Assembly (NCBI GenBank): GCA_049290495.1
Contig: JBATNV010000085.1
Location: 1-10,069, forward strand
DNA length: 10,069 bases
Source of the DNA: SHZI01 sp049290495
GTDB taxonomy: Bacteria > Pseudomonadota > Gammaproteobacteria > Steroidobacterales > GCA-2729495
Direction of reading: 5' to 3'
This document shows positions 1 through 6,241 of this stretch, piece after piece; the first letter of the stretch is position 1; every line of letters begins with the position of its first letter. The notes beneath the pieces were generated by a model. That model had not been told where the DNA came from. It worked only from the letters and a program-made list of their open reading frames with translations, and ran no database searches. The position numbers and the translations under genes were made by a program.

Positions 1-488
1 GACCTGACCACCAGTCACAGACGGCGCCCGATGCCAACTTTGCTGCCTACCGTACCTTTGGCTGGCAGCCACCGCCGGCTGCCAGCAGCGATGAACCCCT
101 GCGGCTCCTCGATACCAATATCCGCACCGCCATCCGCGCCGAAATGACCAAACGGGGATACACAGAAGTACAGGATGATCCCCAGCTGCGGGTTGCCTAC
201 GAAACCGCGGCAGATGAAAAGCTGAAATCCAACCCCTTCCGCATTGGCATCGGTCTCGGCAGCTTCGGCAGCAACATGGGCGGTTCAGTCAATGTCGGTA
301 GCCCCAGCGTGCAAAGCTATCGTGAAGGGCGGCTGATCATCCATGTAGTGGACGCTGCGGCAAATCGCGAGTTGTGGTACGGCTCTATTGCTGGAAGCAT
401 CGGCAAGAGCGGTCTCGATGCGGATGCGGTAGCCCGGGCCGTCGCGCTGGCGATGCAGGACTTACCAGCCCGCACTGCAGCACCGTGA
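1..488 (+). CDS. DUF4136 domain protein, 5'-truncated by the window edge
   Basis: The open frame runs in from the left edge (first full codon at base 3) to the TGA at 486-488, so the ATG at 144 is internal and the true start lies outside the window. About 161 residues are visible. The frame opens with an aspartate-rich stretch and the segment NFAAYRTFGWQPP, the usual N-terminal DUF4136 signature (a 'df..y+tfaW' pattern). It closes with a DUF4136-like core: GRLIIHVVDAAANRELWYGS, then a helix leading to the C-terminus. DUF4136 proteins are mostly small exported or lipid-anchored envelope proteins of unknown function; the signal or lipobox would be upstream and cannot be seen. A glycine/serine-rich segment around bases 240-310 lies in mid-domain. 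It is separated by 84 bases from the next gene and may be unrelated to it. The family call is fairly sure; the function is unknown. Confidence 0.8.
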   Translation, partial: PDHQSQTAPDANFAAYRTFGWQPPPAASSDEPLRLLDTNIRTAIRAEMTKRGYTEVQDDPQLRVAYETAADEKLKSNPFRIGIGLGSFGSNMGGSVNVGSPSVQSYREGRLIIHVVDAAANRELWYGSIAGSIGKSGLDADAVARAVALAMQDLPARTAAP

Positions 489-572
489 GCAAGGCCCCGG
501 ATTGCGGGTCATGGCGCACTGCTGCCGGTACTTTTTTCAATGACGAACACGGATGCAATGAGGACAAGGGCG

Positions 573-1373
573 ATGAATAAACGAAAATCTTTGTTGATCG
601 GTATGGCAGCAGCCGCTGCCGTGCCGTTTGTACTCGGCACAGCACTGCAGGCCGCTGAGCCTGCCAAGGCGCAGAAGGCTGCCGAAGGTATCAATGTCGG
701 CGGTGGCGAACAGGGCATTGATGCGATCATCATCCCGGGACCGCCGATCACCGCGAATGACTTCATGAGCAAGAAGCATCGCGCGTTCCCGAAAGGCATG
801 ACCTGCGCCGAATGCCACGATGTGGCCTTCAGCACCGTCGATACCGTCGCTTCCGCTACCCGGCAGATGGCGCGCAGCTCGATACAGCTGTCCCAGGAAA
901 AGATCTGGGACAAGATCGTCGAGTTCCTGCCGGGCCGCGAGCGTTTTGCGCTGACCACGGCTCTCAACAACAAGCCACTCGCGACGACCGTGGACATGGT
1001 GCTCGACAAGGAAGAAAAGGTGCTCTACGTCGTTTCTGAAGTCGGCACCGAGAAGCTGCTGCAGATTCGCCTGAATCCGAACATCAGTGCGGTGCATTTC
1101 GCCGGCTGGACCCTCGCTGAGGGTGGTGCCAAGCTGTGGCGCAGTGCGCAGATCAATGGCACGGCCGAAGTGATTCCCTCATCTGATCCGCGCTTCAGTG
1201 TCGCTGTCGACAAGTACAACCTGGTACGCGTGACGAAAGAACGCTCCTTGCGGCGCTTCGACCTGATCCGCATCCAGCCCGAGCAGATCTACTACTTCGA
1301 CACGACGCTCGGCGAAGGTTATGCGGTCTACCAGTTGTGGAAGCGCGGGCGTACCGGCGTTATCGCCGACTGA
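573..1373 (+). CDS. Exported split-barrel (PNPOx-like) protein with a c-type heme motif
   Basis: This is a 266-residue protein. The ATG at 573 is preferred over the one at 540 because a Sec signal peptide begins exactly there (MNKRKSLLIGM, an alanine/valine-rich core, likely cut near LQA/AEP at residues 25-28) and purine-rich GAGGACAAGGG precedes it. After an alanine-rich linker the mature protein carries CAECH at residues 78-82, a CxxCH c-type heme site that requires periplasmic Ccm maturation. Residues about 115-260 look like a pyridoxamine-phosphate-oxidase/flavin-reductase split barrel: FALTTALNNKPLATTVDMVL, an LYVVSEVGTEKLLQIRLNP strand-helix unit, then INGTAEVI. That fold includes flavin oxidases, F420-dependent biliverdin reductases and HugZ/HutZ heme-degrading proteins; which cofactor is bound here cannot be told. 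Fusion of a heme motif to this fold is unusual. An intrinsic terminator follows at 1393. It could also be a periplasmic electron-transfer protein with a degenerate barrel. Confidence 0.75.
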   Translation: MNKRKSLLIGMAAAAAVPFVLGTALQAAEPAKAQKAAEGINVGGGEQGIDAIIIPGPPITANDFMSKKHRAFPKGMTCAECHDVAFSTVDTVASATRQMARSSIQLSQEKIWDKIVEFLPGRERFALTTALNNKPLATTVDMVLDKEEKVLYVVSEVGTEKLLQIRLNPNISAVHFAGWTLAEGGAKLWRSAQINGTAEVIPSSDPRFSVAVDKYNLVRVTKERSLRRFDLIRIQPEQIYYFDTTLGEGYAVYQLWKRGRTGVIAD

Positions 1374-1392
1374 CCGGCACCGAAAGACAGGT

Positions 1393-1426
1393 CGGGGTCA
1401 AAGCTTGAGCTCTGACCCCGTTTTTT
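1393..1426 (+). terminator. Rho-independent terminator after the split-barrel gene
   Basis: CGGGGTCA (1393-1400) pairs perfectly with TGACCCCG (1413-1420). After one A/C mismatch, three further pairs close on a TTGA loop. Six T residues follow (1421-1426). It lies 20 bases after the stop at 1373 and should end that transcript. The arm pair GGGGTCA...TCTGACCCC resembles the REP-type palindromes common between gammaproteobacterial genes, so the terminator may be derived from such an element. Confidence 0.9.
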
Positions 1427-1431
1427 CTGAG

Positions 1432-1449
1432 TGCGCCGGGCTCGGCGCA
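1432..1449 (+). repeat. Perfect 7-bp inverted repeat (hairpin)
   Basis: TGCGCCG (1432-1438) and CGGCGCA (1443-1449) are perfect reverse complements around a GGCT loop. The hairpin starts 6 bases after the T-tract of the upstream terminator and has no T-run of its own, so it is not a second classical terminator. Its position in the leader of the exported HemD-like gene suggests a role in mRNA structure or stability, but none is shown. Confidence 0.6.
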
Positions 1450-1458
1450 AACTGTCAA

Positions 1459-1475
1459 AGCGTTCGTCGAACGCT
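1459..1475. promoter_or_regulatory. Perfect 17-base palindrome ahead of the exported HemD-like gene
   Basis: AGCGTTCG-T-CGAACGCT is an 8-1-8 palindrome ending 17 bases before the ATG at 1493 and just upstream of the ribosome site (GGGGG, 1483-1487). It could be an operator for a dimeric regulator or a hairpin limiting access to the ribosome site. It does not match the FNR consensus (TTGAT-N4-ATCAA). The palindrome is certain; its function is a guess. Confidence 0.45.
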
Positions 1476-1492
1476 GCTTAACGGGGGTAACC

Positions 1493-2416
1493 ATGCGCAA
1501 TTGCATAAAAGTAGCGAGCCGTCTGATTCTGCTCATGGTGCTCGGCTCGCTGGCACCTCTGCTCGCCGCGGAGCCTAGCGCCAAGGCGCGCACGACCGAC
1601 CTGATCGAACGCGCATCGCTGCCGTTATATGGCAAAACCGTGCTTTTCACGGCGCCGCGCAACTATGCGGGTCGTCTGGGTCAACTGCTGATCGAGCGTG
1701 GCGCACGCCCGGTCTGGATGCCGACGATCTACATCGAGCCGGTGCCCGACTACAAGGTATTCGACGAGGTGCTGCGCGAGCGCGACAAGTACGACTGGAT
1801 CGCGTTCACGAGCCGCAACGGGATTGAGGCCTATCTCAATCGTCTCGAGGCGCTGGGCCTTGGCGCGAATGACGTCCGGCAGTTGAAGTCTGCGGCGATC
1901 GGTAATGATGCCCGGTTGCTTGAGCAGGCCGGGATCACGCCGGCGCTGGTGCCTGTCGCCCCCAGCCCGATAGGCATTGTCGAAGAACTAAAACGTCGCG
2001 GCATCACTAGCGGGACGGTGCTGGTTCCAGCGCCGGATGTCATCGGCATGGAAGAACCGGCGGTCGTGCCGGATTTTATCCGCGACCTCGAGGCGATTGG
2101 CCTGAAGACCAAGCGCGTCCCGGCCTATGTCACGGCTCGTGAAACGCAAGGGCTCGAACGGGGTACGCAGATGTTGCGGAACGGCGAGATCGACATGATC
2201 GCGTTTACCAGTCGCGGCGAAATCGACAGCCTCCTGGCACATCTCGGCGGAGACGGTGCGGTACTCAACCAGAAAACTGTCGTGGCTTGCTTCGGCCCGA
2301 TCACCAGCGAAGGCGCCCGCCTGCGCAAGATTCGCGTGGATGTCGTCGCCCGCGACTATTCGCGCTTCGAGGGCTTTGTCGCCGCGATGGAGGACTGGTA
2401 CCGCACTCGGCCATGA
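1493..2416 (+). CDS. Exported uroporphyrinogen-III synthase (HemD)-fold protein
   Basis: This 307-residue protein has a whole HemD fold behind a signal peptide. Residues 1-27 have basic residues (R2, K6, R10), a hydrophobic core LILLMVLGSLAPLLA and a likely AA/EPS cut. GGGGG sits 5 bases before the ATG, and no alternative start lies between the signal and the domain, so export looks real. HemD motifs are LYGKTVLFTAPRNYAGRLG (45-63), DWIAFTSRNGIEAY (101-114), AAIGNDARLLEQAGI (134-148), VPAYVT (209-214, holding the family's conserved Tyr), IDMIAFTSRGEIDSLL (233-248) and CFGPITSEGARL (266-277). Cytosolic HemD cyclises hydroxymethylbilane to uroporphyrinogen III and is usually about 250 residues without a signal. 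Here neither hemA-hemC nor other pathway genes are adjacent, so I infer a periplasmic tetrapyrrole-binding or -processing role rather than the housekeeping synthase. Neighbours are a heme-motif split-barrel protein upstream and a TonB-dependent receptor downstream. Confidence 0.85.
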   Translation: MRNCIKVASRLILLMVLGSLAPLLAAEPSAKARTTDLIERASLPLYGKTVLFTAPRNYAGRLGQLLIERGARPVWMPTIYIEPVPDYKVFDEVLRERDKYDWIAFTSRNGIEAYLNRLEALGLGANDVRQLKSAAIGNDARLLEQAGITPALVPVAPSPIGIVEELKRRGITSGTVLVPAPDVIGMEEPAVVPDFIRDLEAIGLKTKRVPAYVTARETQGLERGTQMLRNGEIDMIAFTSRGEIDSLLAHLGGDGAVLNQKTVVACFGPITSEGARLRKIRVDVVARDYSRFEGFVAAMEDWYRTRP

Positions 2417-2422
2417 ACAACG

Positions 2423-2494
2423 CGACCGGCCAGCGGATAGCGTGCTGATATTCGGTGCAAATGCGGGAACTACGGACTAGGCAGTGGCCGGTCG
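2423..2494 (+). repeat. Long-range perfect inverted repeat in the TonB-receptor leader
   Basis: CGACCGGCCA (2423-2432) and TGGCCGGTCG (2485-2494) are perfect 10-base reverse complements enclosing 52 bases, which include TTCGGTGCAAATGCGGGA. The repeat begins 7 bases after the HemD-like stop. No T-run follows, so it is not an intrinsic terminator. In RNA it could close a multi-branch structure of leader-element size. The GGTGCAAAT segment loosely recalls part of the cobalamin riboswitch core, but other required core segments are not recognisable. It is recorded as a structured leader of unknown role. Confidence 0.5.
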
Positions 2495-2560
2495 TATCTC
2501 CTAGAAGTAAAGACTGATTGTTGGGGGGCTGTAGCTAGGATCGCAGACCAGCAGTCCTTC

Positions 2561-2571
2561 TATAAATTTAT
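2561..2571 (+). promoter_or_regulatory. AT-rich island, possible -10 of the TonB-receptor gene
   Basis: TATAAATTTAT is a sharp AT-rich spot in a GC-rich leader, and ATAAATTTAT within it is a perfect 10-base palindrome. TATAAA would fit a -10 element, placing transcription start near 2573 and leaving a leader of about 45 bases to the GTG at 2619. No convincing -35 hexamer lies 16-18 bases upstream, and no full Fur box is seen. The call is weak. Confidence 0.25.
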
Positions 2572-2605
2572 TGAGTGATAAGCCCTTCAGCAGGGCATTC
2601 ATGGC

Positions 2606-2612
2606 AAGGAGA
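2606..2612 (+). promoter_or_regulatory. Strong ribosome binding site that decides a GTG start
   Basis: AAGGAGA sits 7 bases (counted from the end of AAGGAG) before the GTG at 2619, the best Shine-Dalgarno match in this leader. The alternative ATG at 2601 has only AGGG five bases ahead of it, and a TTG at 2571 has none. A start at 2619 also gives a normal-length signal peptide. This site would lie inside the coding region if the ATG at 2601 were used. Confidence 0.6.
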
Positions 2613-2618
2613 TTACTG

Positions 2619-4985
2619 GTGGATTTACGAAATCGTTCCGGGAACACTATTCCCATCACACTGGCTGCGCTGACAATGCTGGCGAGCGCGACGGCCTCGG
2701 CACAGGCCCTCGAAGAGATTGTCGTGACCGCCAAGCAGCGTGCACAGAACCTGCAGGAAGTTCCGTTGTCCATCGCCGTGCTCAGCGAGACCGAACTCGC
2801 GCGGGCACGAATCACCGAACTGCGTTCGCTGGCGGAATACACACCCGGCCTGGTTTTCACTGCCGGCCTCGGCCGTGAATCACCGAGTACGCTGGCCATT
2901 CGCAGTGTTGCGCCCAACACGGGCGATATGCGTCTGCAGGGCGTCAGCATGTTCCTTGACGGCGTCTATCTCGGAGGCGCTGTGCAGAGCCTCGACCTGA
3001 CCCAGCTCGAACGCGTTGAAGTGCTGCGTGGTCCCCAGTCGAGCACCTTCGGGCGACAGACCTACGCCGGCGCCATGAATTACGTGACCAAGTCCCCGCG
3101 CACCGACGAACTCACAGGCGTAGTCAAATCCAGCTATTCAAGCAATCGTGGTTCGGCTGAAAATAACTGGCAACTCGGCGGTAACCTGCGGCTGCCGGTG
3201 ATTGCCGATACCATGTGGCTGGAGCTTGGTGGCACCAAGAAAGTGCTCGGCGAGATGAGCAACAACGGCTCCCGCGTAAACAGAAACACGGTCAACGAGT
3301 TCGACCGCGAGATTAAGGTCGGCCGGGAAACCACCGAGGCTTTTAGCGGCGCACTGCTGATCGAGCCGATGGAAAACCTGTCCATCACCTTGCGCGCCAT
3401 AGTCAGCCAGGATCGGGACGGTCCTTCCCTCGTGGTTGCTACCCATCCGCAGGAGTGGGCCGCCGACGGCGTGCCTGTGAGCACGCGTGGTGGTGGCGTG
3501 CTGTGGCCCACGGGCGATATCTCGGCGCCATCGTATTCTGCCCCGAGCTGTGACTCCGTAGCCGGTCGCCCAACCGACTGTGGTGTAGACCGCAATCGCC
3601 AGTTCTACTCGGGTAATGTCACCTACAACCTGGGCGGCTATGAGCTCAGTTATCGCACTGGCTGGGTGAGTGATGATCGCTGGAGCAACACTGATCTCTA
3701 TCTGCGTGGTGCCAGTCCCGATCCGTTCTTCGGCGATGTTTACAGCCGGCGCCTTCCGAATGGCACTTTTGTCGACAGCAAGGCCGCGAATTTCTTCAGC
3801 GCGCAGACCGAGCGGTACAAGAACCAGAGCCACGAGTTGCGTCTGCTCTCTCCGGTTGGCGAAAAGCTGACCTGGCGCACGGGCCTGTATTACTTCTCCG
3901 AAGGCGAGACCTTCGGTACGGCGTCCCTGGTATCCGCGACCAACCCCACCGGAAACTTCCGCGGGCGTCAGCAAATAGAAAACTATGCAGTTTTTGGCGG
4001 CCTGACCTATGCCATTACCGAACAGTGGGCGGTTGAGGCTGAGGGCCGGTGGCAGCAGGAAAACAACAAACTGGGCCCCTGTCTGCTCAATGAGTGTCAG
4101 TCGACCAACGTGAGGAACTATTCCACAACCGAGAAAGACAAGGAGTTTCTGCCCCGTCTGACCCTGAGCTACCGCCCGACCACGGACATGATGCTTTATG
4201 GGCTCTTCTCCCAGGGCACAAAGGCGGGTCGCTACAACACCAATCAAGCCACTAACTTCCGGTATGTAGACCCGGAGAAGCTTAACAACTATGAGATCGG
4301 TGCCAAGACGGATTGGCTGGATGGCCGCCTGACCGTTAACGCGGCGGCCTTCCTGATCCGCGTCAAGGATCAGCAGTTCTCGACGGTTGCATTAGTGAAT
4401 GGCGTCCCGCAGACCGGCTACCAGAATATTGGCAAGTCGGATATCGATGGCTTTGAGCTGGATGCTCGTGTGGTGATTACCGATCGCTGGACGGCGGCAG
4501 CGGGTATGGCCTATTCCTCCCAGGAGTACACCAACGATTTCGCGCCGGATGACGCGAACCTGATCAACCTGTTCAATGGCGAATCCTTCAAGGGCAAGTC
4601 CGCAATGAGCCTGCCTGAATGGACCGGCTTTGTCTCAACCCAGTATGTGCAGCCAGTAGCTGCAGATATGGAGCTGGTGCTTGATGGCAGCGTGACCTAT
4701 CGGGGCGACTCCTATGCTGACCAGGCGAACCTGGCCACGGTTCCTGATATCACCCGGGTCAACCTGCGGGCCTCGCTCAATACCAGGCACTGGGAAATCG
4801 CCGGCTTCGTCCAGGATCTCTTCTCCAACGATGAGCCGGTTGCCGGTCTGACGAATGCGACCAACACCTGTCTGTATCTGACGCCCCCGGCCGGCCAGCC
4901 GCCATATGCTACTGGTCAGCGGTGCTTGGCCGTGGTGCGCGATCGCGGCCGTGAGATCGGCGCCAATCTGAATTATCGCTTCTAG
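2619..4985 (+). CDS. TonB-dependent outer-membrane receptor
   Basis: From the GTG at 2619 this is a 788-residue receptor (794 from the ATG at 2601). Residues 1-30 are a Sec signal ending ASAQA. A TonB-box-like segment EEIVVTAKQRAQNLQEVPLS follows (32-51), then the plug domain (about 45-160) with VPLSIAVLSETEL, FLDGVYLGG and the hallmark VEVLRGPQSSTFGR...AGAMNYVTKSP. The rest is the 22-strand barrel with alternating strands and aromatic ends, including LSYRPTTDMMLYGLFSQGTK, NNYEIGAKTDWLDGRLTVNA and a terminal NLNYRF, the C-terminal phenylalanine expected for barrel assembly. Cysteine pairs (CDSVAGRPTDC, CLLNEC, and one near the end) probably form disulfides in surface loops. Such receptors import iron complexes, heme, cobalamin or carbohydrates using TonB-ExbB-ExbD, which are not encoded here. 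Sequence alone does not give the substrate; the upstream heme-type genes make a tetrapyrrole plausible. It is followed by its own terminator. Confidence 0.95.
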   Translation: MDLRNRSGNTIPITLAALTMLASATASAQALEEIVVTAKQRAQNLQEVPLSIAVLSETELARARITELRSLAEYTPGLVFTAGLGRESPSTLAIRSVAPNTGDMRLQGVSMFLDGVYLGGAVQSLDLTQLERVEVLRGPQSSTFGRQTYAGAMNYVTKSPRTDELTGVVKSSYSSNRGSAENNWQLGGNLRLPVIADTMWLELGGTKKVLGEMSNNGSRVNRNTVNEFDREIKVGRETTEAFSGALLIEPMENLSITLRAIVSQDRDGPSLVVATHPQEWAADGVPVSTRGGGVLWPTGDISAPSYSAPSCDSVAGRPTDCGVDRNRQFYSGNVTYNLGGYELSYRTGWVSDDRWSNTDLYLRGASPDPFFGDVYSRRLPNGTFVDSKAANFFSAQTERYKNQSHELRLLSPVGEKLTWRTGLYYFSEGETFGTASLVSATNPTGNFRGRQQIENYAVFGGLTYAITEQWAVEAEGRWQQENNKLGPCLLNECQSTNVRNYSTTEKDKEFLPRLTLSYRPTTDMMLYGLFSQGTKAGRYNTNQATNFRYVDPEKLNNYEIGAKTDWLDGRLTVNAAAFLIRVKDQQFSTVALVNGVPQTGYQNIGKSDIDGFELDARVVITDRWTAAAGMAYSSQEYTNDFAPDDANLINLFNGESFKGKSAMSLPEWTGFVSTQYVQPVAADMELVLDGSVTYRGDSYADQANLATVPDITRVNLRASLNTRHWEIAGFVQDLFSNDEPVAGLTNATNTCLYLTPPAGQPPYATGQRCLAVVRDRGREIGANLNYRF

Positions 4986-4998
4986 AGCTGTCTTCGCG

Positions 4999-5039
4999 AC
5001 GGTGCCGTGCCCCCGTTTAGGGCGCGGCACCGTTGTTTT
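4999..5039 (+). terminator. Strong rho-independent terminator of the TonB-receptor gene
   Basis: ACGGTGCCGTGCCC (4999-5012) pairs with GGGCGCGGCACCGT (5020-5033) over 14 base pairs with one G-T wobble and a seven-base loop, followed by TTGTTTT. It starts 13 bases past the stop at 4985. Its T-rich tail touches the stop codon of the convergent FAD hydroxylase gene (5039-5041). Read on the minus strand the stem is not followed by a U-run, so it serves mainly the plus-strand transcript. Confidence 0.92.
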
Positions 5040-6217
5040 CAGGCTCGACCTGTTAACTGACGCGTAATGGTCGCCTTGAGCGGCGGCAACCGGTTGGCGA
5101 GCCGGAGAACCGCTGTCCTGAAGAAGCGTGCCGGCATCTGGTCGTCGGTGAATAGGCTCACCAGCACATTGGTGCCCAGGTAGATCGGCCGGGTCGCTCG
5201 CCGGTGTTCGGACTGATAGCGGGCCAGCACTGACATGCTGCCGATGTCGCGCCCGGAGGCGCGCGCACCTCGTACCGTTCGCGTCAGCGACTCCACACCG
5301 TAGAGCCCGCAATTAAAGCCGTGTGCGGTGACCGGGTGCATGCCGACCGCAGCGTCGCCCAGCAGTGCAAATCGATGCGCGGCAAAGCGCTGCGCATATA
5401 CCGCGACCAGCGGATAGCTGTGTCGCTCGCCCACCAGTTGCATCGCACCGAGACGTGAGTCGAACTGCTCGCTGACCAGCTTTTCAAATTCAGGTACCGG
5501 CATCTGCAGCATGGCATTGCTTTGGTCGGCCGACAGCGTGATGACGGTTGAAGACATCAATCCGTGGAGTGGCAACACCGCAAGCGTCCGACCGTAGTAG
5601 AAGCATTCGTGTGCGATTTCGTGGTGCGGTAGCTCGTGGGAAAAGCGGCAGACGATCACCGTACGACCAAAGTCGCGCATATCGGCACCGATACCCATAC
5701 GGCGTCGGGCGTCCGAAAAGCGGCTGTCGGCGGCGACCATCAGCGGAGCGGTCAGTATTCGCCCGTCAGCCAGGCGTACTTCGGCTGTGTCCGCGGTGGT
5801 TCCCACGTCGCTGACGGCTACATCGCTGATGATCTCAATGGAAGGCCGCGAGGAAGCCACCTCGAAAGCGGCCTTCCGGATGACGTGGTTTGGTACCAGA
5901 TAGCCGAGCTCAGTCTGCTGCGTCCCATGCGTGTCAAAGCCCAGGAAGTGCGGTGATTTGCCATCGAGCACGCGCGCTTCGCGGATCGGCGAAATGTCTT
6001 CAGCAGGATAGTTTTGCCACATACCCAGCGACTGCAGGATGTCCACTGCGCGATGGGTAAGCGCAATTTCCCGGCCATCGGCTGGTGGGTCAGCCAGGAC
6101 GGCATGCGGCAGCTTTTCGACCACTGTTACGCCAAAGCCCGCATCGGCCAGCGCAATCGCCAGTGACAGGCCGGCTGGCCCTGCGCCGATGATGATGATG
6201 TCCCGCTCGTTCGCCAT
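5039..6217 (-). CDS. ubiM: FAD-dependent ubiquinone-biosynthesis hydroxylase, UbiM-like (UbiH/UbiF/COQ6 family)
   Basis: This is a 392-residue flavoprotein of the class A monooxygenase family. The Rossmann FAD motif GAGPAG is at residues 11-16. An arginine-containing ADGREIALTHRAVDIL segment is at 46-61, VAADSRFSDARRRMGI, equivalent to the family's DG motif, is at 161-176, and the second FAD motif GDAAVGMHPVTAHGFNCGL is at 287-305. The family adds ring hydroxyls to ubiquinone precursors using O2 and reduced flavin. The GDAAVGMHPVTAHGFN form, in place of the usual GDAAHxxHPxxGQG of UbiH, UbiF and VisC, points in my recollection to the UbiM branch; this sub-assignment is tentative. No signal peptide or membrane segment is seen, as expected for a cytosolic, membrane-associated enzyme. 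AGGAGA lies 5 bases before the ATG. It is the last gene of the apparent operon, 24 bases after the FNR stop, so an oxygen-consuming enzyme is co-transcribed with an oxygen sensor. Confidence 0.85.
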   Translation of the reverse strand: MANERDIIIIGAGPAGLSLAIALADAGFGVTVVEKLPHAVLADPPADGREIALTHRAVDILQSLGMWQNYPAEDISPIREARVLDGKSPHFLGFDTHGTQQTELGYLVPNHVIRKAAFEVASSRPSIEIISDVAVSDVGTTADTAEVRLADGRILTAPLMVAADSRFSDARRRMGIGADMRDFGRTVIVCRFSHELPHHEIAHECFYYGRTLAVLPLHGLMSSTVITLSADQSNAMLQMPVPEFEKLVSEQFDSRLGAMQLVGERHSYPLVAVYAQRFAAHRFALLGDAAVGMHPVTAHGFNCGLYGVESLTRTVRGARASGRDIGSMSVLARYQSEHRRATRPIYLGTNVLVSLFTDDQMPARFFRTAVLRLANRLPPLKATITRQLTGRA

Positions 6218-6241
6218 ATCTTTCTCCTGACCGCGACTATT

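Noticed and set aside
520..538. Terminator after the DUF4136 gene, suggested by TTTTTT at 532-537
   Set aside because: The T-run is not preceded by a convincing GC-rich stem; only a 3-4 base pairing is possible nearby.
540..572. Longer start for the split-barrel gene at ATG 540
   Set aside because: The extra residues (MTNTDAMRTRA) precede a ready-made signal peptide beginning MNKRKS at 573, and the purine-rich ribosome site fits 573 better.
719..731. TTGATGCGATCAT as an FNR site
   Set aside because: The half-sites are three bases apart instead of four, the right half ends ATCAT, and it lies inside a coding region.
2440..2560. Cobalamin riboswitch in the TonB-receptor leader
   Set aside because: GGTGCAAATGCGGGA resembles part of the core, but the GGGAA segment, the CCCGCAACTG segment and a proper B12 box are missing or badly degenerate. 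It is kept only as a leader needing a covariance search.
3138..4247. Long minus-strand open frame opposite the TonB-receptor gene
   Set aside because: It is antisense to a clear TonB-receptor gene, has no recognisable domain, and is the type of shadow frame expected in GC-rich DNA.
6189..6200. GAT trinucleotide run in the hydroxylase gene
   Set aside because: It simply encodes four isoleucines in the first strand of the FAD-binding fold; four units is too short to suggest a phase-variable repeat.
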